Position numbers and translations under genes: made by a program. Positions 18,717 to 58,362 of a DNA stretch of 64,000 nt are shown piece by piece. The notes beneath the pieces are model-generated. The model was not told the origin of the DNA. It did not search any database and was given only the letters and a program-made list of their open reading frames with translations. The number at the start of each line of letters is the position of its first letter. Positions within the stretch are counted from its first letter, which is position 1. Source of the stretch: Elephas maximus indicus (lineage: Eukaryota; Chordata; Mammalia; Proboscidea; Elephantidae); assembly GCF_024166365.1 (NCBI RefSeq), contig NC_064826.1, forward strand, positions 21,476,001-21,540,000. Direction: 5' to 3'.

Positions 18717-21371
18717 CCCAGAACCAGCCCACTAGTTAGTCCTTAATGGAGATGTTCAGCTGGGATCTCCAGCACCCCCCCTGCCAGCTTCCCACAGGTT
18801 GGGCTTTATAAAGAGAAAACTACCTTACTACCTTCTTCACCACCAACACGGTCTCTTTGAGGTCAGGCTAACCCCCCCGCCACAGCATTGCCCCCCATAG
18901 GCACAGGTCCTCCCTGGAGAAAGCCTGTCTCCCTCAGTCCCCAGTCTCCAGCCCCCAAAGCAGAGCTCACAGTGCAAAGACCACGAAGACATCAGCCACC
19001 ATGTGCTTCGTAGCCCCTCCACTGCCCAGAGCATTTGGCTTTGAGCTCTGGAGCGTGCATTTGTCACCTGGAGAAAACAAGGTAAGTTCAGAGTGGCACA
19101 AAAGCAGGTGTAGGTGAGGGTTGAAAAGGAAAGCCTGGCAGGGCTTTGGCAGATGTCCTGCACATCACAGGGAACCCTGCAGGGCATACACACTAGGTCT
19201 GATGTGGAAAGACAGGAACTCAAGTAGGTTTTCTTCCAACTCTGCCCATCAGCTTGTCAGGCTTTGGGAAGGGAGCTGGGGAGCCTAGGGAAGCAGGCTG
19301 GGAGGCCTGGAAGGGGTGGGGCCTAGGCCAGAGCAGGTCCAGGCACCGGGTTAAGAATGAAGGCCCTGCTGTCTCTGTGGAAGAAGCTCTGCCTCGGCTG
19401 AGAGGAGCATCCAGGGCCTGGGGGATGGGAAGGACAGTCAGTCACGTTTGGGGGAGAGCGAGGGTCATAGTGCGGAAGAGAAATGAGAGGAGGGCAGTGC
19501 AGGCGTAGGCAGGCAGAGGGATGGGGCTGGAGGCTCCTCCATCACCTGGCTCGGCTTGCCTCAGAGATTCTTGCTGCATCGTCACTCTCGGCTGTGGCCC
19601 AGAGAACTGCCAGCCTCCTAATTACAGGCATTTCTCACTGGCGTAGTGGCTGCCTCAGCACTGCTTTGTGTCACACAAGGACTGCTTGCTGCTCTGAGAG
19701 GTCTCTCCTTTTCTTCCTCACTTGCCCTTCCATCTGCCTCTCATCCACCTCTCCTCACACTCAACTACTCTCTGCCATCTTGTCCTCAACCTGATCCTTG
19801 CCAGCTGCTCTCTCTTCTACGCTCTCCCCACCAGGTCCTTGGGTTCACTCACACACCTCTCCACAAAGCAGTTTAAGCCCCACCCCGCTCAGGACCAGCC
19901 TGTCTCTTTCTCTGTCTGTCTCTCTCTCACACACACTTCTTTTCTGTCTAGAAGCTCTGAATGGGGCTGGTTAGGGGGAGTGTGTGTGTGTGAGGGGGTA
20001 TTATAGCTCTGTGTTCACCACTCCCAACACCCCTTTTGCGTTGAGCTCCAATTTCCCTTAGCACTTTGACTTCTTGAAGAGACCAAGACTTTGGTTAAAC
20101 AACCCTTCCCTTTTGTCTCATGCCTTGTCCTATACCCAAAGCAGGTTTCCCAGAAGGCGCCCAGGTAGATTCTAAAGCACAAACTCCTCTGTTCCAATTC
20201 TTAGTGCCGTGGGTGGAACTGGGAGACAAACTCACATTAACTCATTCGATTTCTTAAAAAAATATTCGAGTGCTTAAAATGTGCTAGGTGCTGGGGACGG
20301 AGGGGCTGACACCAGCTCTGACCTTATGAAGTCAAAACAATCAATCACATAAGTAACTAATTACAGTAACACACATAATTAATTGCAGCTGTGAGAAGTG
20401 CTAAGGATTAGAAGTATGTGATGTTCTGAGAAATCTTGGCTTGAAAAGGGATGGGGCCTGGGAGAGGCCGGCTGAGAACAGCCCAGGCTTCCCTTTCTTC
20501 CCTGGCTCCTGTGCAGTGATGGATGAGGGGCAGCCGGCAGTTTATTTCCCCTGGAAGCCACGTTGCTGGTGTGGGCAGGGCACACTGGCTCCTGCTATTT
20601 AATAAAGAACGCTGCGTGTGTCCTGGGTAGATGGATGAGCAAATATTCCTGATTGAAGAACCACGGGCCCTCCTGGAGATGAACGGATGTGAAGGGGTGG
20701 AGCTGAGGTTGAGGCTGGAAGATTGAGATGGGGAGGCAGGCCTGAACCTTGAAGAGGGGAGGAAGGGTCAGCTACTCTGTGGTCCTCTCCTAGGAGCCTG
20801 AGCTCTGCATGGTGGATGGCTACTGCCCCCTGATGGGCACAGAGACGCAGTTTGGTTTTGTCCTTAGAAGTTTGGGTCCAAAGCATTTAGAGCTTATCAT
20901 TGTGGGGGTGGGGGGGTGGGTGTCACAAAGGGGTGTTGAAACAGCCTTCTCAGGGTTCTTTTCCCTGTACGTGCTGTGCCAAAACTGGGCAGGCCTCGTC
21001 ACAGCTAGGGCCCTGAGGCTTGCAGTTTAGCCTTTGGGGACGGAATTTTGATTCCTTGGGGTGGGGGGAAGGGAGTGAAGGGAGGAGAAAAAGGAAGGAG
21101 GAATGTGGAATCCCAAACCAAATTTATTCACATGATCTGTTCCATTTCTTTTGTCTATTTTTCTCTCTTTATCACTGGATAGGATTAACCCAGTGGCCTT
21201 AAAAATCTGTTTTTTTTATTTCAATGCTTCCACTTCTGAGCTATGCATTTAAAAATAACAGTAGTTTTTTTTTTTCTAAAGCATGTATTACTTAACTGGA
21301 GCTAGGGATTTACAAATCTGATGTTTAGCGTTCCCTGCCCATCCGCCCTAATTATTATCAACCAGTCAGAC

Positions 21372-21538
21372 GAACAAAAAACCCCAAATCTGTTGCCGTC
21401 AAGTCTGACTCGTGGTGACCTTGTAGGACAGAGTAGAACTGCCCCATAGGATTTCAAAGGAGCAGCTGGTGGATTCAAACTGCTGACCTTTATGGTTAGT
21501 AGCCCTAGCTCTTAACCACTGCACCGGTAGGGCTCTAA
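21372..21538 (-). repeat. AfroSINE-type SINE, antisense
   Basis: Full-length-like copy from AATCTGTTGCCGTCAAG to CACCGGTAGGGCTCT. It forms an inverted pair with the next copy. Confidence 0.9.
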
Positions 21539-21603
21539 CAAGTCACTCATCCCTCTAAAATGTCTTGAAATTGAATGAGGTTTTGGGAAAAAGGGAAACT
21601 TAG

Positions 21604-21740
21604 GTTAAGAGCCACTGCTGCTAACCAAAAGGCCAGCAGTTCAAATCCACCAGCTGCTTCTTGGAAACCCTACAGGTGCTGTCCTGTCGGGTCGCTATGA
21701 GTTGGAATCGACTCAATGGCAACGGGTTTGGTTTTGAGTT
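21604..21740 (+). repeat. AfroSINE-type SINE
   Basis: Sense copy: GCTGCTAACCAAAAGG, B-box region AGTTCAAATCCACC, and tail GGAATCGACTCAATGGCAAC followed by GGTTTGGTTTTG. It lies 65 bp from the inverted partner at 21372. Confidence 0.88.
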
Positions 21741-22098
21741 TTATGTGCTCAAGCAATTACCATTTAAAGTAATTATTTCAGAAATGCAGTAGGTACTTTT
21801 AGACATTCTGCGGAGTTTGGCAATCTCCCACACAGATCGGTTCCTGAGCCTGATGTGATGGCAAACACTCTCTGTATTCCAGGACCACTGTACACCCAGA
21901 TCCCAGCCAGTGGGACCCCTCAGTCTTGAGTCTGGGAAGCTGACCTGAGGGAAGATCTTCCCCTGTCCCCTGAAGAACCTGGGTGCTAGGTCTCTCTATG
22001 TGTATAAGCTGGATGTTTTGTGTTTGCTTTGAGTATGTCAGATGTAAAATCCTAGTGTGCACACTGTGATTTATTTATAAGATTCTTTTGGTTAATAC

Positions 22099-22260
22099 AG
22101 AAACCCTGGTGGTGTAGTGGTTAAATGCTACAGCTGCTAACCAAAAGGCAGGCATTTCGAATCCACCAGGTACTCCTTGGAAACTCTACGGGGCAGTTCT
22201 ACACTGTCCTATAGGGTCGCTATGAGTCGGAATCGACTCCACCGCAGTGGGTTTTGGGTT
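22099..22260 (+). repeat. AfroSINE-type SINE with intact target duplication
   Basis: Starts AGAAACCCTGGTGGTGTAG. It is flanked by a perfect 13-bp duplication, TTTTGGTTAATAC, at 22086-22098 and 22261-22273. It is one of the cleanest copies here and inserted into an L2 remnant that resumes at 22268. Confidence 0.92.
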
Positions 22261-22267
22261 TTTTGGT

Positions 22268-22380
22268 TAATACCTGTCTCCCCCACTGGACTGTATTCTC
22301 CATGATGGCAGGGACCAGCTTTAGTTCATCAGTTTTCTCCCTTCAATGTCTGGCACATAGTAGGAGTAAATATTTACCAA
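22268..22380 (+). repeat. L2 3' end
   Basis: Pattern CCCCACTGGACTGTATTC, CCATGATGGCAGGGACC and GGCACATAGTAGGAGTAAAT is the L2 3' terminal region. Confidence 0.7.
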
Positions 22381-22548
22381 AAGGATGATTGTGTCTGATC
22401 TATGTCTCTGTGTACTTTAGTGTCTAATTTTTTCCGTAAACTGTTATAGGCTGAGCGTGACAGATGTCTCATGTTCTCTGAGAAGAGGAGACTTGTCTGA
22501 ATGATGTATATGGTATACTCGTGTCTATGTCTGTACCTTCTGGCTGCT

Positions 22549-22631
22549 TTTCCTGCCCTTAATCTGGGAACTACTACGAGTCGGAATCGACTGGAAGGCA
22601 ATGGGTTTTTCAAGTCTGGGAGTCAGAGTTC
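22549..22631 (+). repeat. SINE-tail fragment, copy 1 of a duplicated block
   Basis: Contains GAGTCGGAATCGACTGGAAGG. Both flanks also match the block at 23591-23679, so the shared unit is larger than the SINE tail. Confidence 0.65.
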
Positions 22632-22635
22632 AAAT

Positions 22636-22917
22636 GGTTAACACGCTCAGCAGCTAATTGAAAGGTTGGAGGTTCAACTCCATCCAGAGGCACCTCGGAA
22701 GAAAGGACGGGTGGTCTGCTTCAGGAAAAGGCAGACATTGAGGTCCCTGGGGGGTACAAATGGTTTGCAATGGACTACTAAGCTAAGGGTTGGTGATTCG
22801 AACCCCCCCGGCGGCAGAAGAAAGGGCTGGAGATGTTTCTGTAAAGATTACAGCAAAGAAAACCCCTTGGAGCAGTTCTACTCTGTTAACGCGTGAGGCT
22901 GCCATGAGTCGGCAGGC
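22636..22917 (+). repeat. Two overlapping or nested AfroSINE-type copies
   Basis: Two tRNA-like heads with B-box relatives follow each other (GGTTCAACTCCATCC near 22670; GATTCGAACCCCCC near 22795). One shared end (CCCCTTGGAGCAGTTCTACTC, CATGAGTCGGC) follows, consistent with insertion of one copy into another. Confidence 0.75.
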
Positions 22918-23040
22918 GTTTTGGTTAATCTGGGAATCTGTGGAGACACTTCAGAAAATTTTTATTACTCGCCCTTTAATGAATGATTTCCTCTGCCCAT
23001 CCTGGTGAATTGGTTCATCTCTTGCAGGTGAAGTTTAGAA

Positions 23041-50556
<27,516 letters not shown>

Positions 50557-51060
50557 TGATGCTAGCGGACTGGATAAGAAGCTGTGTTGTGTGCTTCCTG
50601 GTAAAGCTCCCAGCCGGCTCCCCTCCTTATGTCTCTGAGGGGAAGAAATCCCGAGTCCATGGCCGCTTTGTCAGGAGGCTCCCAGAGCTGTGCACACCTG
50701 AACTGCCACAGCTCCTCCGGCATGTGGTTAGTTAACCACAGAGAGGTGCCAGAGAAAGCCAGGATGCTTCTTGTGTATGGTCCAGTCGATGGTGTGGATC
50801 TGTGTGGAATAGGCCTATTTTATCCCTTGCCGCTCACATAGAAAGAATTGTAAAAAACATTCTTGAGGATGGAATTTGTAAGGTGTATATTTTGATAAGC
50901 ATCTTCTCTGAAGGAAATATTTTGTGGTTTTTTGAATAATAGACTATCTCTCATTTCTAATATGTGTGAATCCTTTGTTACTTATGAACGTTTTTGACAT
51001 TCTTAATTCTAATGTGGTTACATAGTCCTGTATGCGGTACCATAGGAACGAACTAAATAA
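50557..51060 (+). other. RBM28: RBM28 3' UTR (end uncertain)
   Basis: Untranslated sequence with no AATAAA. The nearest variants are AATAAT at 50935-50940 and AAATAAG near 51055. The true end cannot be fixed. Confidence 0.5.
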
Positions 51061-51299
51061 GAACCCAGAACAATGATTTCCAACCTAATCTCTGAGGGTG
51101 GGAAACACATGGGAGGTAGTTGAGGGCAGTGGAGCCTTGCAGAGAGCAACACCTGATAATTGCTTGCCTGACGAGTGGGTAATTGTCAGTTGATGACTAG
51201 AAATCAGTTACAGTGGTCCACGGACAGTAGCCTGGCTGGTGGTGACCTGCCTTTTCCCTCGCAGAGCACCTTCTAGTGAGGGCATAGGTGGTGGCTGAA

Positions 51300-51420
51300 C
51301 AAGCAGTGAGCACGGGGTCAGGGCTCCAGCCTGCTCTGCTGTTGCCTAGTGGGTGGCCTTGAGCCAGACCCAGTCTCTCCAGGCCTTGGTCTTTTCATCT
51401 GTAAAGGGTTTGACTAAATG
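51300..51420 (+). repeat. MIR fragment
   Basis: TGGCCTTGAGCCAGACCCAG, then TTTTCATCTGTAAAGGGTTTG. Confidence 0.5.
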
Positions 51421-51448
51421 TTTTCACAGGTTCTTCCCAGCTCTAAGG

Positions 51449-51602
51449 AGCCCAGGTGGCACAGTGGTTAAGAGCTCAGCTGCTAACCAAGAGGTCGCCA
51501 GTTGGAATCCACCAGCCACCCCTTGGAAACCCTATGGAGCAGTTCTCCTCTGTCCTATAGTGTCACTATAAGTTGAAATAGACCCGACGGTAATGGATTC
51601 CC
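51449..51602 (+). repeat. AfroSINE-type SINE
   Basis: GGAGCCCAGGTGGCACAGTG, CAGCTGCTAACCAAGAGG, tail GACCCGACGGTAATGG. Near full length. Confidence 0.9.
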
Positions 51603-52600
51603 AGTTGTAAATTTTTTCCTAATTCATTCTTACTCCGTTTCTTTCGCTTTTTAACATTAGAAAGGGTAGAGGTGGCATTCTTTGCTTTTGACAACTTCAG
51701 AGATGTCACAGAAGCTGGGAGGGATGGTGAATGAATGAGAGTCAGGGTCTAAAATGATCATGGTAGCCTGGAGGAGTGGGCTGAATCTGATGAGATGAAA
51801 ATCACTGGGAACAAATATAAATTCCTGCACTTGGAGCCCACAACCTACCGCACAAGTTCTGGTGGGAGAGTCTGTGTTGGTCAAAGTCACAATATGAAGC
51901 AACAGCCTGACCGCCACCAATGTCATAGGAGTGTTAGCCTATATTAGTAGAGATGTGATGTCACCAGTGAGTGAGCTGCAGGGGCTCTGAGCCAGCAGCC
52001 CACACCTGTAAGACAAGTGGTGTGACCAGGTGAGCAAAGGAAGTGAAAACCATGTCACCAGATACAAAGCTGGTCATGGGTTGCCCATTGTTGAAGCTGG
52101 TTGTGGTCATGCTATACTCTTCTCTCTGCTTTTGTGAACATAGGGAGCTTTCCATAATAAAAGGTTGAGAAAGAAAAGTCAGATGAGTAACTGAAGGAAA
52201 CTGGTGCTGACTCCCTGAGCAGGGAACTCTTGGAGTGTAATAGCTGTTGGTAGAGCCTAGAAGGTTTTATGGAGGCGGATGAATAAATGCCACAGGAATC
52301 AGATTTGGCTCAGTAAAAGGAAGAACTTGTGAGTGTAGATGCCAGAGGGGCATGAGTCTCATCTCAGGAACAGTTCAAGTATGGGTGTGGGGAGTCCGTG
52401 GTATTTTCCAGGGGATTTCAATACCAGGGATTGGGCTGGAGGACAAGGTAAGGTTTGCCAATTCATTAACTCTTGTCCCCAAGATAATCCTAAAGTTGTG
52501 CCTCATATCCCACCCTAGTCCCTGGGGCCCCTTTCTGGAGAATATCTGACCATCATTCTCTGTGCATTGTCCTTCATTAAGTCAGCCCCTTGGCTGAGAT
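51603..52600. other. Intergenic, unassigned
   Basis: Possibly an old unrecognised repeat at 51650-52180, ending in TTCCATAATAAAAGG. No gene supported. Confidence 0.35.
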
Positions 52601-53100
52601 GGCTAAGCTCCTGGTTAAAACCTCCAGTGGCTTCTTTTCTCACTTTGATGGAAATTTAGCCCATTTCACATATCATGCAGTGCGCTAGGTTCCCCAACCC
52701 TCATCCACCTCTCCTACCTTGTCCTCACCCGCTCTGCCCTCCATTCATTTTGGCCAGGTAGGGCTTCCTTCAGCTCTTCAGATGCTTTACCACCTCAGAG
52801 CCTTTGTATGTGTTCCCTCTACACCGACCACCTCCTTGTCACTGAGCTCTCCAACGAGCTGGCTCATGCCCCTGCAGCCTTCCCTGACTAAAGCTGGGCT
52901 TTTCTTCCCCTCCCCTGTCCTCCCTATCACAAATCCTGTTACCCTATTTGTTTTCCTTGTGGCACTAGTCTCTATCTGAAATGATCTGTTTGGGTCCGTC
53001 CCTAGTTGGAACGTATGCTTTGTGAGAGGGACTTAGCACTTTTGTTCATGGCACCCAGTACTGAGCCTGAGTAGGCATGAAGTAAATATTTGTTGACTGA
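52600..53100 (+). repeat. L2 LINE, 3' portion
   Basis: AAACCTCCAGTGGCTTC, CACCTCAGAGCCTTTG, CAGCCTTCCCTGACTAAAG and TAAATATTTGTTGACTGAA follow the order of an L2 3' end. There is no open frame of interest. Confidence 0.75.
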
Positions 53101-53572
53101 AAAAGAATAAGACAGAGAAGGAAGAAACAATACTTTCTGGGAAATCAGTAAATGCTCAAAAATGCCCTCGGTCAGTTTAGAGAGAAAGGAAAGACGATGA
53201 AAATATTTAAACCTTTTGGAGAGGAGGGAGCTATTGGGCAGGGCTGTATCTCCGGGGTCACCTCGAGAGGGAAGGGTGACTTGGGGAGTTTCAGACATTC
53301 TTTTGATAGCCTACAGCACATCTGTCCTGCGTGGCCTCTACAACAGGAGGAAGAGTCTTCACTAAGATGACAGGACATCCACACCCTGCCTGTCAGTTGA
53401 TCTCTTTTCCCTGGGCCCACTGTGTTCACCAGACCAGACATTTTTTCCCCTAGTTTATACAAATGTATTTAATCGAATGTTCAAACAACTATCTTGAGAA
53501 CAGGTAATAGTTAATGTTCACTCAGATTGCTTTGGCAGTCTCTTAGATCCAGCTATCAAATTTCTTCTCACA

Positions 53573-54190
53573 TTCATCAATTGGTCTCAACCCACCTGAA
53601 GCAAAGGAGAATGAAGAAAACCAAAGACACAAGGTAATTATGAGCCCAAGAGACAGAAAGGGCCACGTAAATCAGAGACTACCTCAGCCTGAGACCAGAA
53701 GAACTAGATGGTGCCTGGCTACAACCGACTACTGCTGACAGGGAACACAGCAGAGAACCCCTGAGGGAGCCGGAGAGCAGTGGGATGCAGACCTCAAATT
53801 CTTATAAAAAGACCAGACTTAATGGTCTGACTGAGACTAGAAGGACCCCAAAGATCATGATCCCCAGACCTTCTGTTAGCCCAAGACTGGAACCATTCCC
53901 AAAGCCAACTCTTCAGACGGGAATTGGACTGGACTATAGGAGAGAAAATGATATTGGTGAGTAGTGAGCTTCTTGGCCTAAGTAGACACATGAGACTATG
54001 TGGGCAGCTCCTGTCTGGAGGGGAGATGAGAAGCTGGCTGAATGAGCATGGGAAATACAGGGTGGAGAGAAGGAGTGTGCTTTCTCATTAGGGGGAGAGC
54101 AACTAGGAATATATAGCAAGGCATATATAAGTTTTATATGAGATACTTGGCTTGATTTGTAAACTTTCACTTAAAGTGCACACACAAAAA
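53573..54190 (+). mobile_element. LINE-like 3' end of an afrotherian family (copy 2)
   Basis: Sense copy: ATCAATTGGTCTCAACCCAC, AGAAGAACTAGATGGTGCC, GACTTAATGGTCTGACTGAG, ending TTTGTAAACTTTCACTTAAAG and an A-rich tail. It matches the element at 42897-43609 in reverse. Confidence 0.82.
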
Positions 54191-55849
54191 AAATGCCTTC
54201 TGACAGCATTAACAATCTAGGATGTTAAAACAGCATTCAATCACTTGGGAAGTTAATGCCCAGTTCTTTAAAAGAATAACATGAGGACAAGTCGTCCTCT
54301 TTCTCAACAACCAGCTTACCGATGTGGTGTCTTCCTAGGGGAGACCTTACCGTGGGTTCTTTATTGATGTAATGAGAGTTGTGCTCACTTCTAGTTCACT
54401 TCAGAGCCTCATGTTCCATGAAATGGGGTTTTTTGAAAGAGCGTGAAGTTTGAGGTACAGAGTGCTGGGTTAAACAACAATGAAAAATGCCTTTAACATC
54501 CAAGACTGAAGGCCATCAGTCCAAAGCATCTCCAGTAACATTTTCCTCTTAGATTGGCCAGTAGCTTGACTCAGAGATAGTTCCTTTCAATAAAAAACCT
54601 TAAGATTGTGCGCTGGCTGTTCCTGTGCTTTTCTTGGCTACTTGGTAGTTGTGAAGAACCTGCTTGGATCCAGGATCTACAATCCCACCTCCTGTAGTCA
54701 GTCAGCCCCAAGGTTTGTGCTTCAGCTCCAGAAATGATCATCATGGCTTCCTTTGTTACAAAGTTAGGGCCTAGGAATTCATCCTTCAAAATACTTCCAA
54801 AAGTTGTTTGATAAGTGTTTGCTTTGAGAAGAGGCTTCTCAACTAAAAGATCAGAGCCTAGAACCTCAGGGCTCCAGGGAGCCCCTTTTCTTCATGTATT
54901 TGGCCTTCAGTGTCTGAGAGGCAAGAAGTCAATCGTGCTGCCATGAGTGCTGACCACCGGGAACCTGCAGTCTTAAGCTGTTCAGCTGACCTAGTAGTCA
55001 GTTCTCTCACATAAATAGCAACTCTGCCTGTGCAGTTTGGGAAATTCCTGAAATTCTCCCTTGACTGCTCCCTCATGGAAATACGGTATAATCAGATGAG
55101 GTGGTGCCCCAGATGAGTTTGTATTGTGGCTCATCTCTGGTGATGCTCAACTCCTGCTTCCTCTGACTCAGCCTTACCTGGCTCTTTGCGGGTCAGCATG
55201 AGGTGTCTCTCTCAGGAAAAGATTTCAAGCTTTCCTTTGCCCAAGGTTGATTGGTTTGGAAGATATCCACGTGTTGCTTTTTATGGTTCTTTCATTTTTG
55301 TCCTGGTACCTCTTCCTCTGCAGTGTTATTTAGTGTCAGTGGCCTGAACGTGGGGTGAGTTACAAGTACGGTTTGTAGTTACTTTGGCTACTGATTTCTG
55401 AACTGGGTAGCACGGTAGCCATCAGTCACCAGGGGGCCAAGAACTTGTCCCACCCTCACATAACACCATCTAGCAGAGTTCTGGGGAGCAAAGCCGGCCT
55501 CCTCAAAAACCCAGCCCCCCACCCAGCAAGCAAAACAAAACCCTGTGCCTTCATGACGTTAAGTTGTCTGGGAGAGGATTGGCTTACGGCAGGCAGGGAG
55601 TTCTAGAGAACCGGCATTCCCCTTGGAGCAAGCACGGTGGTGGGCACTGAGCACATGGCTACCAAACTGTGGTGTGCTGGAGCCTGGTCATAACAGCTCA
55701 CAAGTGCCAATTGCTGAATTTTCAGGACCTTTGCAAGCTGGTTGTTAAACACAGCCATAGTATATAATTAAATTACAGAAACGTATAATCAAATCAATTA
55801 TATTAAAAACAGTTAAGACCGAGTTATTGGGGCTGAATACTGGGGACCA
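54191..55849. other. Intergenic, unassigned
   Basis: No coding region, repeat or RNA gene that I can support. Confidence 0.35.
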
Positions 55850-56605
55850 TGGTCTCTGGGAACATTTAGGTCAATTGGCATAACAGGTCATAAGGAGGAT
55901 GTTCTATGTCCTTACTTTGGTGAGTAGCGTCTGGGGTCCTAAAAGCTTGCAAATGGCCACCTGAAATACGTCTGTTGGTCCTATCATGTTTGGAGCAAAG
56001 GAAAACGAAGAAAACTAATGACACAAAATATCAGTTCAAAGGAATAATGGACCACGTGAACCACAGTCTCCAGCAGCCTGAGCCCAGAAGAACTAGATGG
56101 TGCCCGGGGTGCCACCACTGACCTCTATGACAGGGATCACAATAGAGGGTTCCAGACAGCAGGAGAAAAATACAGAAAAAATTCAAATTCACCAAAAAAA
56201 GCCCAAAAACCAGACCTACTAGTCTGACAGACTGGAGGAACTGCGTAGACTGTGGCCCGTTGACACTGCTAACTCAGAACTGAAGCCACTCCTGAAGTCC
56301 ACCCTTCGGCCAAAGATTACACAGTCCTATAAAACAAACAGTAACACATGTGAGGAATGTGCTGCTTAGTTCAATCAAATATGTAAGACCAAATGGCCAA
56401 CTGCTGCCCAAAAGCAAAGAAGAGAAGGCAGGAAGGGACAGGAAACCTGGGTGAATGGACACGGGAACCTGGGGTGTGAAGGGAAAGGGGGAGAGTGTTG
56501 ACACATAGCAGGGATTGCAACTAATGTCACGGAACAATTTGTGTATAGATTTTTGAATAAGAAACTAATTTGTGCTGTAAACTTTCACCTAACACACACA
56601 CAAGG
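55850..56605 (+). mobile_element. LINE-like 3' end of an afrotherian family (copy 3, older)
   Basis: A more diverged and longer copy: TGGGGTCCTAAAAGCTTGC, AGAAGAACTAGATGGTGCCC, ending GTAAACTTTCACCTAAC and an A/C tail. It reaches further 5' than copies 1 and 2. Confidence 0.78.
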
Positions 56606-57374
56606 TAATAAATACTCATTACTTCCTAATGTATTTCTCTGACTTAACCGTTATCAATGCTTTGAGGTTACGTCTGTTGTGTTTACATGATGGAAATGCT
56701 GTACAACATGTGCTACTTCACATCTCTTCCCAACTCTGTTCAGTGCCAGTCACCCTGGTAGCTTGAAATCAGCCATGGAGAGAATATTTACACCACAGAA
56801 ATTGGCAAACACTACAAATCGGGGTTTGATTTATTGTTTTGTCAATTGTCTGGACTTAAGAAAGTGATGAAGAAAATGTTAGCTGTGTAGACTAAAACAT
56901 CTGACGTGTCTGTAGCCTATGTTATAAATAACAAAAATAAAATTGAGGTATTCTTCCAGAATTTAAAAACTCTTAACTGATTTTGCCAAGTTGCTCACAT
57001 TAGTGATGAGCAAGTGAAGTTGTAACCTATGCCTTTGTTGTTTTATTGTCTTACTCGTTGAGTAAATGAAAATGTCAACCAAATCCATGTCAGAACCCCA
57101 CTCATTTGTCAATGATACGAGCAACTTCTTTGCTGAATCAGATAATAGTCAAACATTTATTTGTATTCTGATTTTGTCAAAACATGGTTGGACTGCAACC
57201 CTCGGTTCCTTATCACTACAAAAGTTGGCGAAAATCAACAAAACCATTCTGTAAGAATCAGTTGGTTATACAGCATTACAATAAAGAGAATTGTATATTA
57301 TAATTGGTAAACTGAGGGCTGCAACCCTTTTTATTGGTAACGTTTATAATAAACGACATGGATGCATATGTGTT
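56606..57374. other. AT-rich intergenic, unassigned
   Basis: AT-rich sequence with an AATAAAG near 57281. It may be a decayed transposon, but none is identified. Confidence 0.3.
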
Positions 57375-57588
57375 GTTGTTAGGTGCTATTGAGTGTTTTT
57401 TTCAACTCATAGCAACCCCATATGACAGAGTAGAAGTGCCCCATAGGATTTTCTTGGCTGTAATTTTTATGGAAGCAGATCACCAGGTCTTTTCTCCCAC
57501 GGAGCAACTTCGTGGGTTGGAATTGCCAACCTTTCGGTTAGCAGCCAAGCTCTTGACCAGTTGCACCACCAGGGCCCCACTTGTTAAA
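57375..57588 (-). repeat. AfroSINE-type SINE, antisense, long form
   Basis: Starts TTGTTGTTAGGTGCTATTG (the RTE-like tail inverted) and ends TTGCACCACCAGGGCC. It includes the full central segment. Confidence 0.9.
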
Positions 57589-58362
57589 CACTGACACACA
57601 CACACAGCTTTATCACAAGCCCTTTGCCTCCTCCTCACACAATCTTTGGCTGGCAAAACCTTTTTAAACTGCTTCCTGTAATCGGTAATGCCCAATTTTT
57701 ACCATAAACTATAATTTAAAAATGAAGCCCTTTCCTTACCCAGCTCCTTTCCCTCCTGCCCCAGGGCACAAGAAACCAGTCATCACATTTTGTAGTTGGT
57801 TTTTTTTCCTTCTCTCTTTGTGTTAAATAAAAAGCCAAATACGCTCATATGTATATAAATAGGTGAAAAGAAAGTTAAAGCAGCAAATACATTTGTGATT
57901 TCCTTGGCAATAGCCAGGGCTCGATATCGTGGCTTTGCGTTGGGGTTGCCAACACTGAAAGGGTGTGTTGGCTCCACATGGTTTTATAACAGCCTTTCCT
58001 GGAATCCTGCAGACATCTTCATTCCCCAGAGGTCAGATAATGGCTATTTATTTTCCATAGTCATGAAAATCCCTGGGGAGAGCCATGGCAATTTCAGGAG
58101 GGCTATTAAAGGGACATTAGGATTGAAGTGGCTGCTCAGGAAATCACATACCCGCGATCCCCTGTCTGCAGGGACAGCTGCCAGCAGGAGCGGTCCTCTA
58201 GCTGAATGTGGTTGTGGCCAGCGCCCACTCACTGGAGCGGGGGGCACAGGGAAGGGGACAGGTCCTTGGAAGAGCTGTTTGCTTCTGCTGCCTTACTCTC
58301 TGCAGGGGGGTGGGCTCTCTTAACAACAATAGATAATAATTGTAGCTGTATTAGTCTCCTAA
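57589..58362. other. Intergenic, unique-looking
   Basis: No repeat recognised from about 57700 to 58330. No gene. It could contain conserved non-coding DNA, which cannot be judged from one genome. Confidence 0.3.

Larger units (their letters stand above)
18173..23040. other. PRRT4-RBM28 spacer
   Basis: About 4.9 kb between two same-strand genes. Listed separately are five SINE copies or fragments and an L2 remnant. The stretch 18717-21370 contains pyrimidine-rich and purine-rich tracts and (TG)n near 19980 but no gene that I can support. Confidence 0.5.

Noticed and set aside
22099-22260. tRNA gene (A-box and B-box-like motifs)
   Set aside because: The motifs belong to the tRNA-derived head of a SINE; no cloverleaf and no proper 3' end. 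The same holds for the other SINE copies and for the tRNA-Gly-like head at 10127.
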